Source of the DNA: Lepidurus packardi
Lineage: Eukaryota > Arthropoda > Branchiopoda > Notostraca > Triopsidae
Assembly (NCBI GenBank): GCA_023053545.1
Contig: JAKZAN010000004.1
Location: 744,001-808,000, forward strand
Direction of reading: 5' to 3'
Length of the DNA: 64,000 nucleotides
Position numbers and translations under genes: made by a program. Below, one piece after another: positions 43,301 to 56,000 of this stretch. The notes under the pieces were generated by a model that saw only the letters and a program-made list of their open reading frames with translations, was not told the origin of the DNA and did no database searches. The stretch's first letter is position 1; each line of letters starts with the position of its first letter.

Positions 43301-45917
43301 CTTGGTGCACCTCGTGCCATCCTTGAGCGTCCTGCACTCCGTGCACGGAATAATCGTGCAAAAGCGCTTCGCACAACATGGGCGCTGCCGACACCAACAC
43401 CGCATTGTACAATGGACTCGCCCCTTTCCCGTCCCGATAGTTCGGCGACGCCCCCAAATCCAGTAACGTGCGAACAGCTTCGATACTGTCTTTCTCCGAA
43501 GCTCGGTGCAGCGCCGTCGACCCACAACGTGTGCGGTAATCCAATAACGCCCCTCCCCCTACTAAGGCGGACAGCAAGGCGGTGGGCTTCCCAGTTACCG
43601 CCGCTAACGTCAACGGTGTCTCTATATACAAAAAAAAGACATTAAATAAATAAAAACAACATTATTTTCCATACAGGTATCTTTTTACGCACTACTCTAG
43701 GAAATAAATGAAAAAAACAGTGGTGCCTCGCAAAACGAACGTATTCCGTTCCAGGATGGTGTTCATTATGGGAATGGTTCATTATTAAAGGGATGCTGTT
43801 TCTTATATGTTACTATGGAATTAATTTTGATCCGTTTCCGAGGCCGGTCCAAAATCGCTAAAAATCGTAATTTTGCATTATGCCACTTCTTTTCTTAAAT
43901 CTATGAAAGCACACCCTAGTGGCTTTGGACTCTTCTTCCTCTTGTTCTAAAGCTTGTGAGCTTGTTCCTGGAGTGGTTCTTTTAAGATCTTCATACTTGA
44001 CCCTAGCTTTCTCACAAATTATTTCCTGCGTTGTTAGATCTCCGTTCATTTGCCTTTCGGTTAATCCAAACCAACTGCAACCTCTCCATTTCATCACTAA
44101 TCTAATCTCTGTGCACCTGTGAACAAACACTTGAGGCTCCCTTGACCGCATTAGCTTTCGTGGTTGATTCTCTATTGGCTAAAAGTCTTCCTCTGGTTGA
44201 CTTGATCACTCCATATTCGGCTGCAAGGTCCACAGGTTCTAGCTCCGGAGTCTTTTTAGTCTACGATTTCCTGCTTTATTTCAGTAGTAGGTGCTTTTCT
44301 ACTCCTCCCACGAACTTCTTAGGTGCTATTGGGACAACACAAAAAAGCACTGAACTTTCCACAAATTTCACATGTAAATAACAGAACAGAGCGCGCGTGC
44401 GGTTAGTAATGCGGGATCGCGTTGGTTATGCGAGGCACCACTGTAATAATAATAGTAATAAATGACAACTAAAGGCCTTACATTTTGCAACGCCCTGACT
44501 CTGAAACACCAATAATAATAATAATAATAATTAAGAGTAAATTTTCTTTCCACTTACCCTCCCTCTACCTTCCCTTCCTCCCCTGTAATTTAGCCCCAAT
44601 CTAGTAATGTTATGTAAAATCAAATGACCAATAAATAGACTGGCAAAAGGCTGTTGACTATGCCGGTTATTATTATAAAAAAAATAATAACTACAATTCT
44701 GAAAAATAAGAAATAAAACAAGAAAAACTAGAATTGACTGCTTACCTCCAGTTTCAGGACAGTGAAAATTGGGATCCAACCCTTTGGCACACATTTTGGT
44801 CACTTTTTCGGCATTCCCGGACATGACATAATCCAGAAACTTCCGGAGATTAACTCGCGTGTGTAAAACACGTAATTGCTTCTCGTCCAAGTTTAGCATC
44901 TTGTAGACTCTCCGTTTGTACTTAAGCTAAAAAGAGGAATATCATTTTTTTTTACTTTTTTATTTCACGGAAAACTTTTTCAGAAGCACTTTTTTTCATA
45001 AAGTACATATTGTACTGTTTCTGAATTTCTGAAGAGTTTCAGAGTTTCTGAAGATTCTCTGCAGAAATGCAATTTGCAACACATTTTTCTCCAAACTTTC
45101 CAAGATTTTTTGTGTAACAAAAATTCCATTACGTACCTCGAGATACCCAACCCGACCTGGGAAGGGGTAATCAGAAATGGGCCGTTCTTCGTCCAGAAAC
45201 TTCCCTGCCCTGCCATTAGATGGCGGATAAAAGAGCCCATAGTTGAAACTCTCTTTAAGTTCCTGTAAAAAACAACATAAATACTTGTTACAGTTTTTTG
45301 TCTTACATTCTTTGGCTATTTATTAATTAATTAAATGATTTTTTGGCTAAGCTTAGCTGAATTCTATGCAAAGCAAAGCTCTGGTTAATAATATAAAAAA
45401 TAAGCATTCCAAGATGGAAAAAAATGAAATGGGTGACCTACCCGGTACCAAGAAGCTACCTGCGAACCCCCCACAACGCCAAACAGGAAAGCAAAGACAA
45501 ACAACACCCCCCACAAAAAATAGTCCAAAAAAGACCCGAAAAAATACAAAAAACAAGCGATTAATAATTCTGTAGCACACTCGCAGCATTAACAATGATA
45601 AATTTATGTTAAAAATAGAAAAATTACCGGCCCAAAACTACAACACTGTCTGGCTGGCCATACAAATCGTCCAAAAATACACGCATTTTTTAAATACAAT
45701 TATAAATAAAAATTGAACATACCTTTGGTATAGCTGCCAAGCATTGCTGCTTCACGTCCCATACAATCACATCCGGTTGGAATTGTAAACATTTCTGAAT
45801 ATTCAACTCGGGAACAAAAATTCGAATCGCGATCGGCTCGGACGGCTCAACGATCGTTTTAGCATCGCGTACGTTAAACTCGTCAGCTGTACTGTCGTCT
45901 CCCATCGTTGTATACAT
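37347..45917 (-). CDS. Shank: Shank (SH3 and multiple ankyrin repeat domains) scaffold protein
   Basis: Postsynaptic-type scaffold linking receptors to Homer and actin. Ten coding exons: 45723-45917, 45137-45262, 44746-44926, 43040-43621, 41165-41806, 40809-41067, 40482-40686, 40248-40422, 40054-40149 and 37347-39985. All junctions agree in phase, giving about 1699 aa. Domains in order: N-terminal ubiquitin-like/SPN region (IRIFVPELNIQKCLQF, ESFNYGLFYPPS, YKRRVYK, AKGLDPNFH), ankyrin repeats (ETPLTLAAVTGKP, NTPLHVCAVNNQE), SH3 (split; GLVEGTLRGKSGLFPSFCIQ), PDZ (GQKSFGFVLRGAK, AGLKAGDFLLN), a long Ser/Pro-rich region with PPPQFPPPPPPPP, and a C-terminal SAM (WHINDALEWLDSLSLSEYK). A 5' UTR splice acceptor at about 46006 implies an upstream non-coding exon. 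The start could also be the next Met at 45905. Confidence 0.96.
41807..43039 (-). other. Long Shank intron between ankyrin and SH3 exons
   Basis: 1.2-kb intron, much longer than the others. It contains a 90-bp piece of the GGCTCCC MITE (about 42704-42795) and no other recognised feature. Confidence 0.7.
42704..42795 (+). mobile_element. GGCTCCC-type MITE end fragment
   Basis: TAAAGCTCCCGTATACCTTA, then GATGCGAAACATTCATAGATGGCGCTGATG. Matches the terminus of the family seen in peroxidase intron 2. Confidence 0.7.
43718..44443 (-). mobile_element. pogo/Tigger-like DNA transposon remnant in a Shank intron
   Basis: 726-bp element with inverted ends CAGTGGTGCCTCGCA on both sides. Inside, a minus-strand frame (43858-44151) resembles the CENP-B/Tigger DNA-binding region: ERQMNGDLTTQEIICEKARV, PGTSSQALEQEE, RFKKRSGI. 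The DDE catalytic part is absent, so it is a deletion derivative. The right flank is TA; the left flank is AA, so the TA target duplication is not clean. Confidence 0.8.
44628..44683 (+). mobile_element. Single arm of AATAGACTGGCAAAAGG MITE
   Basis: GACCAATAAATAGACTGGCAA through GCCGGTTATTATT, the same arm that occurs twice in inverted orientation at 56323-56445. Only one arm is recognisable here, in a Shank intron. Confidence 0.6.
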
Positions 45918-47979
45918 ATATATATATTTTTTTCTTTGGCGGGGGGATTTACTGTCACCGGTTTTCCTTCACATAACTTCGTAATCCTCCCAAACTGGTC
46001 CTGGAACTAGAAATCCAAAAAATTAAACCAGTAAATTCAATAAATTCAACAAAGTTCAATACAATAAATACTTCAATAAAAATATAAACAAAACGAATAT
46101 TTCAATAAACCTACCAGAAAATAAATAAATAATTCAAAAGAAATATCCTAAAATTAATTCCGTCTCATTCCTAACTACTCACCCCATCCCATTTTACAAG
46201 TAAATAAACGACGGTAATAAAAAAAAAAAAAAAAAAAAAAAACGACAGTAACAGGCTTAGACAGGCTTAAGAAAAAAAAATTTACTGAAACGAATTGTAA
46301 ATTTGAATAATTCAACTCTTGAAACAGATTAAAACTTCCCATAAAATGTCGCTAAAGACTATTTTCTTATGCTGTAACTAGAGAAAATAGACCTTAGTAA
46401 CACCCAAGGACGATAAGGACGTTTTTCCTATGTTAAAGCATGGAAAACTAGCTCTTAGAGAACTAAGCTTTCAATAATACTCCATTGCAATAAGGGCGAT
46501 TTTCCCTCGGATGCATCGAAGGATCGGAAGGGCACGTTCCCTTAACGAAATGTCAAGTAGACATTCAAAAAACAAAAATAAATGCCACGTAATTCGTTCG
46601 TACTTAAATACCGTACCTACAAACTTCTTATCAGCTGCTATTAGTATTCCTTATCTGTCGAAACTTATTCCCCCTTCTATAGCACAAGAACGCACGACTA
46701 CACACTCGCTTGGAAAGAAATGCACGAGAAAGATTCATCGATGAGAACAAAAAAAAAAAGTCCCAAGAGAAAACGGATGGCGCCTATTATAATATTTTTG
46801 CTGAACGGAAATTCTATTCAGTTATTTAATTTCCTCTAAAAAAATCGATGCCAGAACGTCATACTAACATGGGTACAACTGTCTGGAGGTAAAAGATTTA
46901 AAAAATAAATACAACAGATTTAATCAAGTTGAACTTTAACCTCCAGACAACTTAAACCTATACTAAGCTTACTATTCAATCTATTTCTTAAAAGCGTAGG
47001 TATTTTATCTAACTAGATCAATGACAAATGACGCAAGCCTTGAAGTTTAAAAAGGAGGCGTAACCTTGACAATTTTTGTTTTTTAAATTTAGTTTCATGA
47101 GGCGGTTTTGGGGAGTTGCAGGAGGAGAAAAAAAGTGTCAGAAACGCCAACTGCTCTAAGTTTACTCCTACATTCGAAACTGATAACTATAAAACACCTA
47201 CTTCAGGCAAGGCTCAAGTATCAAAAGCGCTCCATTATTGGGAAACTACTTTCTAGTATCCCTTTTCTTTAAAAATCAAAATGCAGATAAATGATTAAAC
47301 AACGCATGGAGCAACCCGAGCCCAAAACAAGGCTTAAACGTCTCCCCACAGGGGTCGTTGTTGTCGTCCACTCGTCTTGTAAGCATACCAATTTGATGGT
47401 TCCGAAAAATAGTCACGCGCCGTTACGCAACAATAAAGGTGAGCTGATTCTCGTATAATAAACATGTCGCGTTTCTATAAAGGATACAAGGATACAACCT
47501 CTTTCCACCTGATCAACACGTAGATTTCAGTTCGAAACCAGGAAAAAACTGGTGAATTAAAAACCAGCAAGCGTGTAATCAAACTTTCCCGCTCTTTTTA
47601 TTTTCTTAATGAATTACCCAGCCGGAGCGGAGTATCCGGACCTGGTTTTATACTACGCACAGCTATTGTCGGATTCAGTTATATTCATACGAAATACAAA
47701 ATAAATCCAATAAATCTAGCAAGTATAAAATAAAAATACTAAAAAATGGTCCACACCTCAACCTTCCAATTCTATTAAAAACCACCACTTAATACTGCAC
47801 TAAACCCTTTTACTAAACCCCACATAAATATTATTTTTTTAAATAAATAGAAATTTGGAAAACAAAACTTCGACCTTTATCTAAACCCTTTTTTTTACCA
47901 AACTCCACATATTTTTTAAAAAATCAGAGAAATTTGAAAAAATAGCTATGGAAAATATTCAAATAAACCATTCTATAAA
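45918..47979. other. AT-rich region upstream of Shank
   Basis: The first 88 bp are Shank 5' UTR up to the acceptor at about 46006. An A-run of about 23 nt lies at 46219-46241. No coding gene. The Shank transcription start is not located. Confidence 0.55.
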
Positions 47980-49510
47980 TCTAATAATTTGGAAGTAAAT
48001 CTATTAAAACCAATTACTACAAACTAACCAAAAATATGTCCAATAAGGAGTTTTCGCTGACTGTATTTTTCTGTAATTTATTTCAAGGTAATTTTGCTTA
48101 CTAATAAACCTCAAATAACTACAAAAATAAACCTTGCAAACATAAAACTAATACGAATTTAAATCTAATAATTCGGAAGTAAATCTACTAAAGGCAATTA
48201 CATCTAATAACCTAAAGAAAGTCTAGCAAGCGTAAAGTAAATCCAAGGAGTTTTCACTGAAAGACCAAGTCATGTAAATACTTGTCAAATAAATAAGTTG
48301 GCAACAGGCCTTCAAGCCTATGTCCACTATTTGAAAAAAAATAACCTGAAATAAATCCAATAAAGAGTTTTCATTGACTTTATTTTTCTTAGATTTATTT
48401 CTAGGTTCTTTTGCTTACTAATAAACCTAAAAATACACTCAAAAACAACACTAATAAAACTAATAAAGGTAACATAAATAGAATTTAAATAGAATTTCTA
48501 ATATATTTACTATAAACTTAAGCTAGGCACTCACTTAAAACTAGGTTCAAGCTAAAATTCAATTGCTAATTTGGAACTAGCAAAAAAATCTACTAATTCG
48601 AAATAAATCTATTAAAAGCAATTACATCTAGCTAACCTAGAAAAAACTAATAAACAGAAAGTAAATACAATAACGAGTTTTTACTGACTATTTTTCAAAG
48701 CTTTAGTTCAGGTTATTTTGCTTACGAATAAACCTCAAATAACTCCAACAACTCTATAAATAAACACTATAAAACGTAAAATAAACAAACTTAGAAAATA
48801 AATACAAATTAAACAGAATTTGTTAAACTACAGAATAAATTAAATTAAGCAGTCTACTACGTTCAATCAAATAAATTCCATCTAGCAATTAAAAAAAATT
48901 CAACAATTCGAAAGTAAATGTATTAAAAGCAATTCCATCTAATTAACCTAAAATAATTATATAAAGGGTTTTCACTTACTTTCTATTTCTTAAATCTATT
49001 TCAAGGTAATTCTGCTCACTAATAAACCTCAAATAACTCAAAAAATACAAAAATAAACGAAATAAACACAAAATAATGAAAACTTGAACAGAATTTACAC
49101 TTATAACCCTACAAACTTAAACTAGGCATTCAAATTACAAAGATTGTACTATGTTCAAGCTAACAAGCTTAAATTGCTAACTGGAAACCAGCACAAAACA
49201 AAACAAATCTTGGGAAATAATCTCAATGAAAAGAAAGGCAATCACATCTACTAACCCAAAAAATAAATCCAATACGAGTTTTCACTGACTTTCTTTCGCT
49301 TAGGTTTACTTCAGGTTATTTTGCTTACGAATAAACCTAAAATAAACAGAAACTTACCAAATAAATACAAATTAAACAGAATGTATACTTTCAGTACTAT
49401 TCCATTAGGCACTAAATTAAACAGAGTAATACCTTCAGCTAAAAACGTGCTAAAAATTCTATCGCTAATTTGAAACTAGCAAGAAAACTGGTTAATAACT
49501 TATTATTTTG
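47980..49510. repeat. Degenerate tandem repeats of about 300 bp
   Basis: Five units with the same internal order: GAGTTTTCACTGACTTT, then TTTACTTCAGGTTATTTTGC-like, ACTAATAAACCTCAAATAAC, and a later ATTCGGAAGTAAATCTA / GGCAATTACATCTA segment. Unit anchors lie at about 48050, 48367, 48676, 48969 and 49267, about 293-317 bp apart. Strongly AT-rich, no coding frame. Confidence 0.8.
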
Positions 49511-52500
49511 GAAATAATCCCAAGTGATCGAACAGGACATATGAAAACTTAAATTTAAAAAATAATACTCAAAAGAAACAAATTGGGAAATAGTTCAAAG
49601 TGAACGAAAAGTAAAAGGAATTCCTTATTATCCAAATGAGTTTTAACAACTACGAAACCTTTACCTCCTTGAAGCCAGATCATTCTATTTCCCTTCCCCC
49701 ACACTTAAAGAATCTCGGTCCCCAAACAGTGTCGTGTAGTACATGTGCAGTGTATATATGATCCTTCACTTAGTCCCCCACTCATTATTGTTCACTTTAA
49801 ATAATCCCTGGGCCGCACATGTAAACAGTAGCTTGTTTTTCAATCCTTTTGCTTTTCTTTGGGCCAAAATCTTTGAACGCCCCCTTCTTCTTGGTCAATA
49901 AAATGCATACAGAAACGAATTGATCGCGGAAATCCTTTATAGCGCCATCACAGAACTCCAATTCAGCCTCCCCCAGATCAGCAGAAACGCAAACTTTGGT
50001 GCATCACTGGTATTCCAAATTGACCGAAACAATTTTTTTTTATAAAGAACCTTACATAGTGCCTAAGGAACACAACTCATCACACTATCTGATTAAAAAT
50101 AGACACCAAGATAACCGGATCAAAAGTGTAGAAGAGAATAAAGGGGCGAAAACAGCTGCGCTTCTTCCAGCAAAAGTGGAAACGCAAGATTTCCGTGCCC
50201 TTCAAGCTCCGGTTGTCCTCAACCGCCTCACAAGAACATGGGAAGCTCGACTCGACTCGACTCGGACGTGGATCTGGGACCCCAGCGCACACACACACAC
50301 ACAAATGGAAAACCCCGGGATCAATACTAAGGTTTCGCGAGGGGTTGGGTTCAACACGGCCAAAAAGGGAGGGCAAAAGGGGCAGTATAGCAACGCACAC
50401 ACATACATACACATACACACTTGGATATAACCCCCAAAAGCTTCCCTTTCATTTTCGAGGTAAGATAATCTTTCGCGTTTGTGCCGCAAAGAAGAATTTT
50501 ATCTCGTCTGGAACTATGTTGGGAATTTCCCTCCAGAACCACAACGAAAAAAAGATGCCCAATAGACACGCTACGAGCTAGCAACAATGAAATTCCAAAT
50601 GGCTGCTCTCAACGCAAGCCCTGTATCTAGGCAACAATGAATTCCATTGGCGACCAGAAACGTTTCAAATAAATAAATACAATAATAAAATGGGGTAAAT
50701 ATAAATACAAAAAATACGAGCTAGCAACAACGAAATTCCAACTGCCAACGCAAAACCCGTATCTACGCAACAATAAGTTTCAAATGGACCAATAAAATAA
50801 AATGAATAAAAATAAAATAATACAATAAATAAATAGAATAAAATAAAATTAGGTCAATATAAATAAATAACACAATAATAAAACAAAGGAATAAAGGGAG
50901 CGATAATATGGAATTTTAAGTTAGAATAGAACAGTGGACAAGATAATTAACATCTTAATCAGTTAAAGAATCATTTCTGAAGGTTCCTTGTATGTTTATT
51001 CAAGAAGAGATACCTGTAAATCTAAACCAGTCAAAACACGTGTGTTGGAGATTTTGCTTTCGTCATGCAATATATATTCTCGTAAATATTACCGTTTTCT
51101 TTTCCTCTTGCTTAACACCAACACAAAACGGCTTTAATCACGTTTCCGAAAGTTTTTTTTTTGTTCTTTTTGCTTTTTTTTACCGTCTTTCAAAAGTATA
51201 CTGATAAAAGGTGACTAAAAGCTCATTGGTATGCGAAGGCAAGAATGCTTTTGACGTTTGAGTCACCTAATGTATAGCAATGCAAAGGCTAAGGCAAATA
51301 GAAAAGACGAAAAGATTGCATGGCCGCTATTATTTTGTTTTTGACTGAAATATTTACTACAAAGGCCTGTAAAAATTAAAATTAGTCAAGCGTCTTCTCC
51401 AAGTTTTGTCGAATGAAAGCGGACGCTTTTAATCTAGCTAATTAACAACTTTTATAAGGCTTTGCCTATGATGACAATATTCCTGACTCTAAAGTAAAAA
51501 GAACTGTTAAAAGCGTTAAAACTACTACTAGAACTATTAAAAAGACATACATTAAGGTGAAACTGTATCTCAAAACGAATTCTGCGATCGCGAAATGACA
51601 TGTACAAAACCTATATGCTTTATAGATGAATTTAAACAGTATGCGTATGATACTTGTCTTATTCCTTAATAAAAACGTTTCTTTAATGCACGAATGCTTT
51701 TTAATGATATTGATTGTCTTCTGCCGGACTAAAGTAAAGGAATTCGTTACAGAAAATCTAATTGAATTGGATATTATACCGTTATTGTTGAGCCTGGAGC
51801 GTCGTTTCATAAATATTATTATTAAGACTTGCAAGAGTCCCATAAAAGCTCCACGCTGTTTACTGTTTAGAGTGCAACCTGCAAAGTTTACATGTCCTAT
51901 GAAAGCCTGTGAACTAAAAAACAAGATAAACCTATATAACTTAAAACTTGATTAGAGTTGGAATGAGACGGAAGTACTTGACGCTTGATTCGCTTTTACA
52001 ATCAAGTTTAGGTAATCGAATCAAACGTTTCTGTTTAACTGTAACGTGTAAAGAATAAGCAAAAGATAAAGGAATTGTTTACGGTACTTGAGCTCCAAGA
52101 TAAGATCCGTTCCAGGTATAACCAACCATGAATGGTAAAGGGTCAATAAGTAGTATAGTAGAATCCCAATTAAAGAACGCATTGCCAACTTTGCACTAAT
52201 CGGAAATTGCTCTTGTGGAACATTCTGCCTAGTTTCTTGCAATTACACACACGACACCACACCAGTAGATATTGCTGCCATAGCCAAACCTTTGGCAGTT
52301 GCAGGTGTAAAGTTCTAAAACCTTCGCAACAGACCTTGGCTCTTCATTATAACAACAAAAAGCCGTCTTCCCAAAAATACCTCCAAGGAGGATAGACTCC
52401 AGCGAAAGGGAAACTACTCTGAATTAGTTACGCGCTGAAAAGCCCACTTTAACACCATCTGTACGCCACGACATAAAGTAAATTCTGAATTTGTTACGCG

Positions 52501-53085
52501 CCTAAAAAAGCTTCCTCATTGCCATCTACGCGCCACAAAATGAAGTCAAACTGCTATAAATGAAATCGGAATATCTGGAATCGGAATATTGGATATCTAG
52601 AATATCTATTGATCTTATTATTGGAAAGAAAAGAAAAAAACTACACCACTAAACTGATAGATATGGTGCATTTTTTTCTTTTCTCTACCAATAATAAGAT
52701 CAACAGAAAGTTTGTTTCAGAATAATAATAACTTTTTTCCAAAAAAAAAAAAAATCCGAAATATTAAATGGTCAGAAATAGTCGATAATGTGCCCGTTAG
52801 ATGGCACAGTTTTGACTAAAACAGATCAACAACAATATCTAGATAAAAATTAGCATCTACAAATCATATTTAACATTTTGGTTCATAACACAAATTACGA
52901 AAAGTGGTTCATTTACTAAAAGTAAAATGCAATCAAGGAACATGTATGACAAAGTTGGAAGCTTTTGGAACTTTCGAACAATGAAGAACGGAAAAACGAC
53001 GCATTAAAACTTGTAAAGTTCAGAAACGCATTAATGAATTTGGCACGTCAGAAACAAATCAAATCGAATCCTTTTGCGAGGTCCT
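49511..53085. other. Gene-poor AT-rich region between Shank and SMC1-like gene
   Basis: Contains CA-type simple repeats (about 50285-50425), a pair of similar 60-bp segments with GAGCTAGCAACAA and CGAAATTCCAA (about 50575-50760), and a 95-bp hairpin (52609-52703). Two unconvincing minus frames at 51466-51924 and 52021-52242 are not annotated as genes. Confidence 0.5.
52609..52703. repeat. Perfect-end inverted repeat (95-bp hairpin)
   Basis: Arms of about 40 nt: TTGATCTTATTATTGG near the left end pairs with CCAATAATAAGATCAA at the right end, followed inward by pairing AAAGAAAAGAAAAAAA / TTTTTTTCTTTTCT and CACCA / TGGTG, with a loop of about 16 nt. It could be a tiny foldback element or an expressed hairpin RNA. 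No terminal duplication identified. Confidence 0.7.
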
Positions 53086-56000
53086 CTAATTTCGGTCCAG
53101 GCAACGTTGCATATCCAGTGATAAAACCCCAATATGCCCATCTGTATCCAACTAAAATACAAATAAAGCTTTGAAATACCATTTCTTTCTTCATTTTCAA
53201 CTAATTAACAACATACTCTACTCCAAACTAATTTGAAGCAGATCACGTGTCACTTACCATCTTCGTGTGGATACCCAAGATAACATCCGAGCGCACTAAC
53301 GCATGAGGCTGATGACTAATAATCAAAATTTGCCTCTCTTCGCTCTCAGCTTCCAAAAAGTCCATTAGATTCTCCACGCTTTGCTGGTCCAAAGCGGAAT
53401 CCACTTCATCGAGTACCATGACTGAACTGGGTTTGAATCTAAAACGAAAAAACAAAAATATTCCAATCTCGCTTCAATTTCTTTTGTTTATAAAGAATGC
53501 GAACTTTTGCAGCGCGAATAGAATCGCTAACGACACCAATGTCTTTTCTCCACCAGAAAGGATATTTATGGAAGTGACTCGCTTTTGTGGCGGACTGCAG
53601 ACAATCGCAATTCCCTCTTCGCGTATATCTCCATCTAGCGAGAACACCAAGTCCAGCCACGCCCCCTCTGTCCCATAAAGCTTCTAAAGGTGTACAAAAC
53701 ACGAATTTTTGTCAGAGCTCTTAGAATTTTTTTCGAAGTTTTTTAAATTCTCGAAATTAAAGAATGTATTTTTTTAAAAAAAGAAAACAACTTAATACGT
53801 ACCCTATAGATTGGGTTCAAATGTTCCAAAACCACTTTAAGGACCCGTCTTGTACTCTTAAGTCTTTTATTACGGACCAGCGAGTGATTGCGCACAGCTT
53901 TACGGAATGCGACTCGCGCTACCGAACAGTTGGCTGCACACAGATCCACTTCTTCCCGAATCTGGCGCAACTGAGCTCGCCAAAGCGGGGAAATCGTGGA
54001 ATCGCGTACTTGCGCTTCCAGCGTACTTATCCCGTCTTCTGCAGCCCAAACGTGTGCCCGGCGTTGCTCTTCTGTCCTTAGCAACTTCAGTTCGGCAGGC
54101 AAACTCGAGAAATCCAACTCAAAACTCAAAAAAATAAAATTATTTTTTTTATTATAAATTTTCAACCCACATTTTGCATAACTAATAAAGTGTATATACT
54201 TTTCAAGGTCACAGTGCGAGCTTTCCGAGTTAGGCATGGTGTCGTCAAAGCCTCTAACTCCCAAATCGACGTCTTTTTCCTAAGTCAGCAAATAAAATAT
54301 TAGCATATGGGATACTAACATAAATTCTAACTTATTTTGATTAGTTAAAATTAAAATAAATTTCACAATTAGGCATATATTTGTGAATTACCCTGCATTC
54401 CAGAAGGACACTTTTCAAAACGGCTGCCCAACGCCCTTGTGCACGTATTCCAGCTAATGCCAAGCTATTTAACTTCCGCTCCGCCTTTTTAACCTCCATT
54501 TTACGCTAGTAAATGAACAGAATGGATGTTACTGAAGTATTTTAATATTCTTAAAAATAATATTCTTACGCGTGTCAACAAATCCTTGGCCTCAAGCATG
54601 GCAGCATTGGAGATGGGACGTTTTTCTTGAAAGCTTTTCAGATTCGCTTCCTTTGCCGCGAGAAAGTCAATTGCTTCCTTTAACTTATCAGCCAGTTGCT
54701 TCAGTTCCGCGTCTACTGCATCGCGAGCATTTTCCCAGAAAATTCTGCTATTAATTTCTTGAATTCGTCTTCCTTCCAAGTGCTTCAGCCGGCTTTCGAG
54801 CGAATTCTTCGATGCTTCATGCAACTTGCAATCGCCTTCCATTTTACGGTACCTTTACATTACATCAATTCAGTTAAATCCGTTAAAATCAGATCATTCA
54901 AGAGAAGAGTCTTAAGAATGTGTTTTTGAAGGTTATTTAAGATGTAGGCCAAAAGCGATATTTTTTACTTGACACATTCGGCTTGATATTCAAAAATATT
55001 AACTCCAGGTGCAAAATCCCTCTGTGATGCCAAAAATTCCTTTCTTTTCTCATCTACAACCTTTCTAAGCTCATCCATCTCGATTTTGAACTTAGTCAGC
55101 TTCGTCTCTTCCTTCTGCAAATTCTGTGCGGTAAGAAAATGTTAACAGCTCATGAGCAGAAAAAGTTAAGAAAAGAGAAAAAAAAAAGAAAAATCAGTCT
55201 CACTTTTCTTGACTCCTTTAGTTTGGCTAAGCAATTCTTCTGGTTCTCAGACTCGGTTTGAAGAGCGAGTTTTCGTTCGTTTTGGGAATTTGTAAGAACT
55301 CGTATAAACAATTCCATGGTACCCAGTTTTCCCGTTATCTGCTCCATCTTCGGCTGCTTTTGAAGGTCCTCCCTCACGTCCCGCAGTTCTTCGATAAGCT
55401 TTGCCTAAAAAAAGAAAATATTATTTTTATTAATATTATTATATGAATATTATGCATATACAAAATTATTCCAAAAATAAAGAATGAATTCTAAAAATAT
55501 ACCTTTTCTTGCTTCAATTCTTTGAGTTGCATTCCACCGACAGGAGGCGGGTTTCCTCTTCCTCCTTTGATCAGTCCAGATGACTTGAACAATGTTCCAA
55601 TGAGCGAAACCACCTTCATTGAAAAGAAAAGTAAAAAAAATAATAATAATAATTTTAATATTTAAAACAATAGAATTTTGTATTGTCACATTTATCGCTT
55701 CTCCGTTCACTCGGATTTGCATAGCAATTTTAGCGGCATCATCGGGATCTTCGCACAGAACAGTCTTGCCGAATGCTTGCACAATAACTGGTTCGATCTT
55801 TGGATCGTACTCCAGCAATGAGTGAAGCGGCCAATAAGGCTTTTTGGTCAAGAAACTACAAACAAAACGTACTTTGAGACACACTACGAAAAAGAAGCAT
55901 TTGTTTTGTTTTTTTACTTTAGTTTTTGGCACCAATTGTGATTTGGCACAGGAAGACTCTCTATGGGAAGGCAAAGAACCCTGTTCCACAGATTTTCTCT

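Noticed and set aside
43133-43527. Long alternative frames within the ankyrin exon of Shank
   Set aside because: Overlap the clearly conserved ankyrin frame; Arg/Cys-rich composition is typical of shadow frames.
44980-45240. Independent 86-codon minus frame overlapping a Shank exon
   Set aside because: The conserved Shank exon ESFNYGLFYPPS lies in another frame here and splices in phase with both neighbours.
49996-50581. Frames over the CA-repeat region
   Set aside because: Low-complexity His/Thr-rich translations of simple repeats.
51466-51924. 152-codon minus frame with a hydrophobic C-terminus
   Set aside because: No family, no splice context, AT-driven composition; possible but not supportable.
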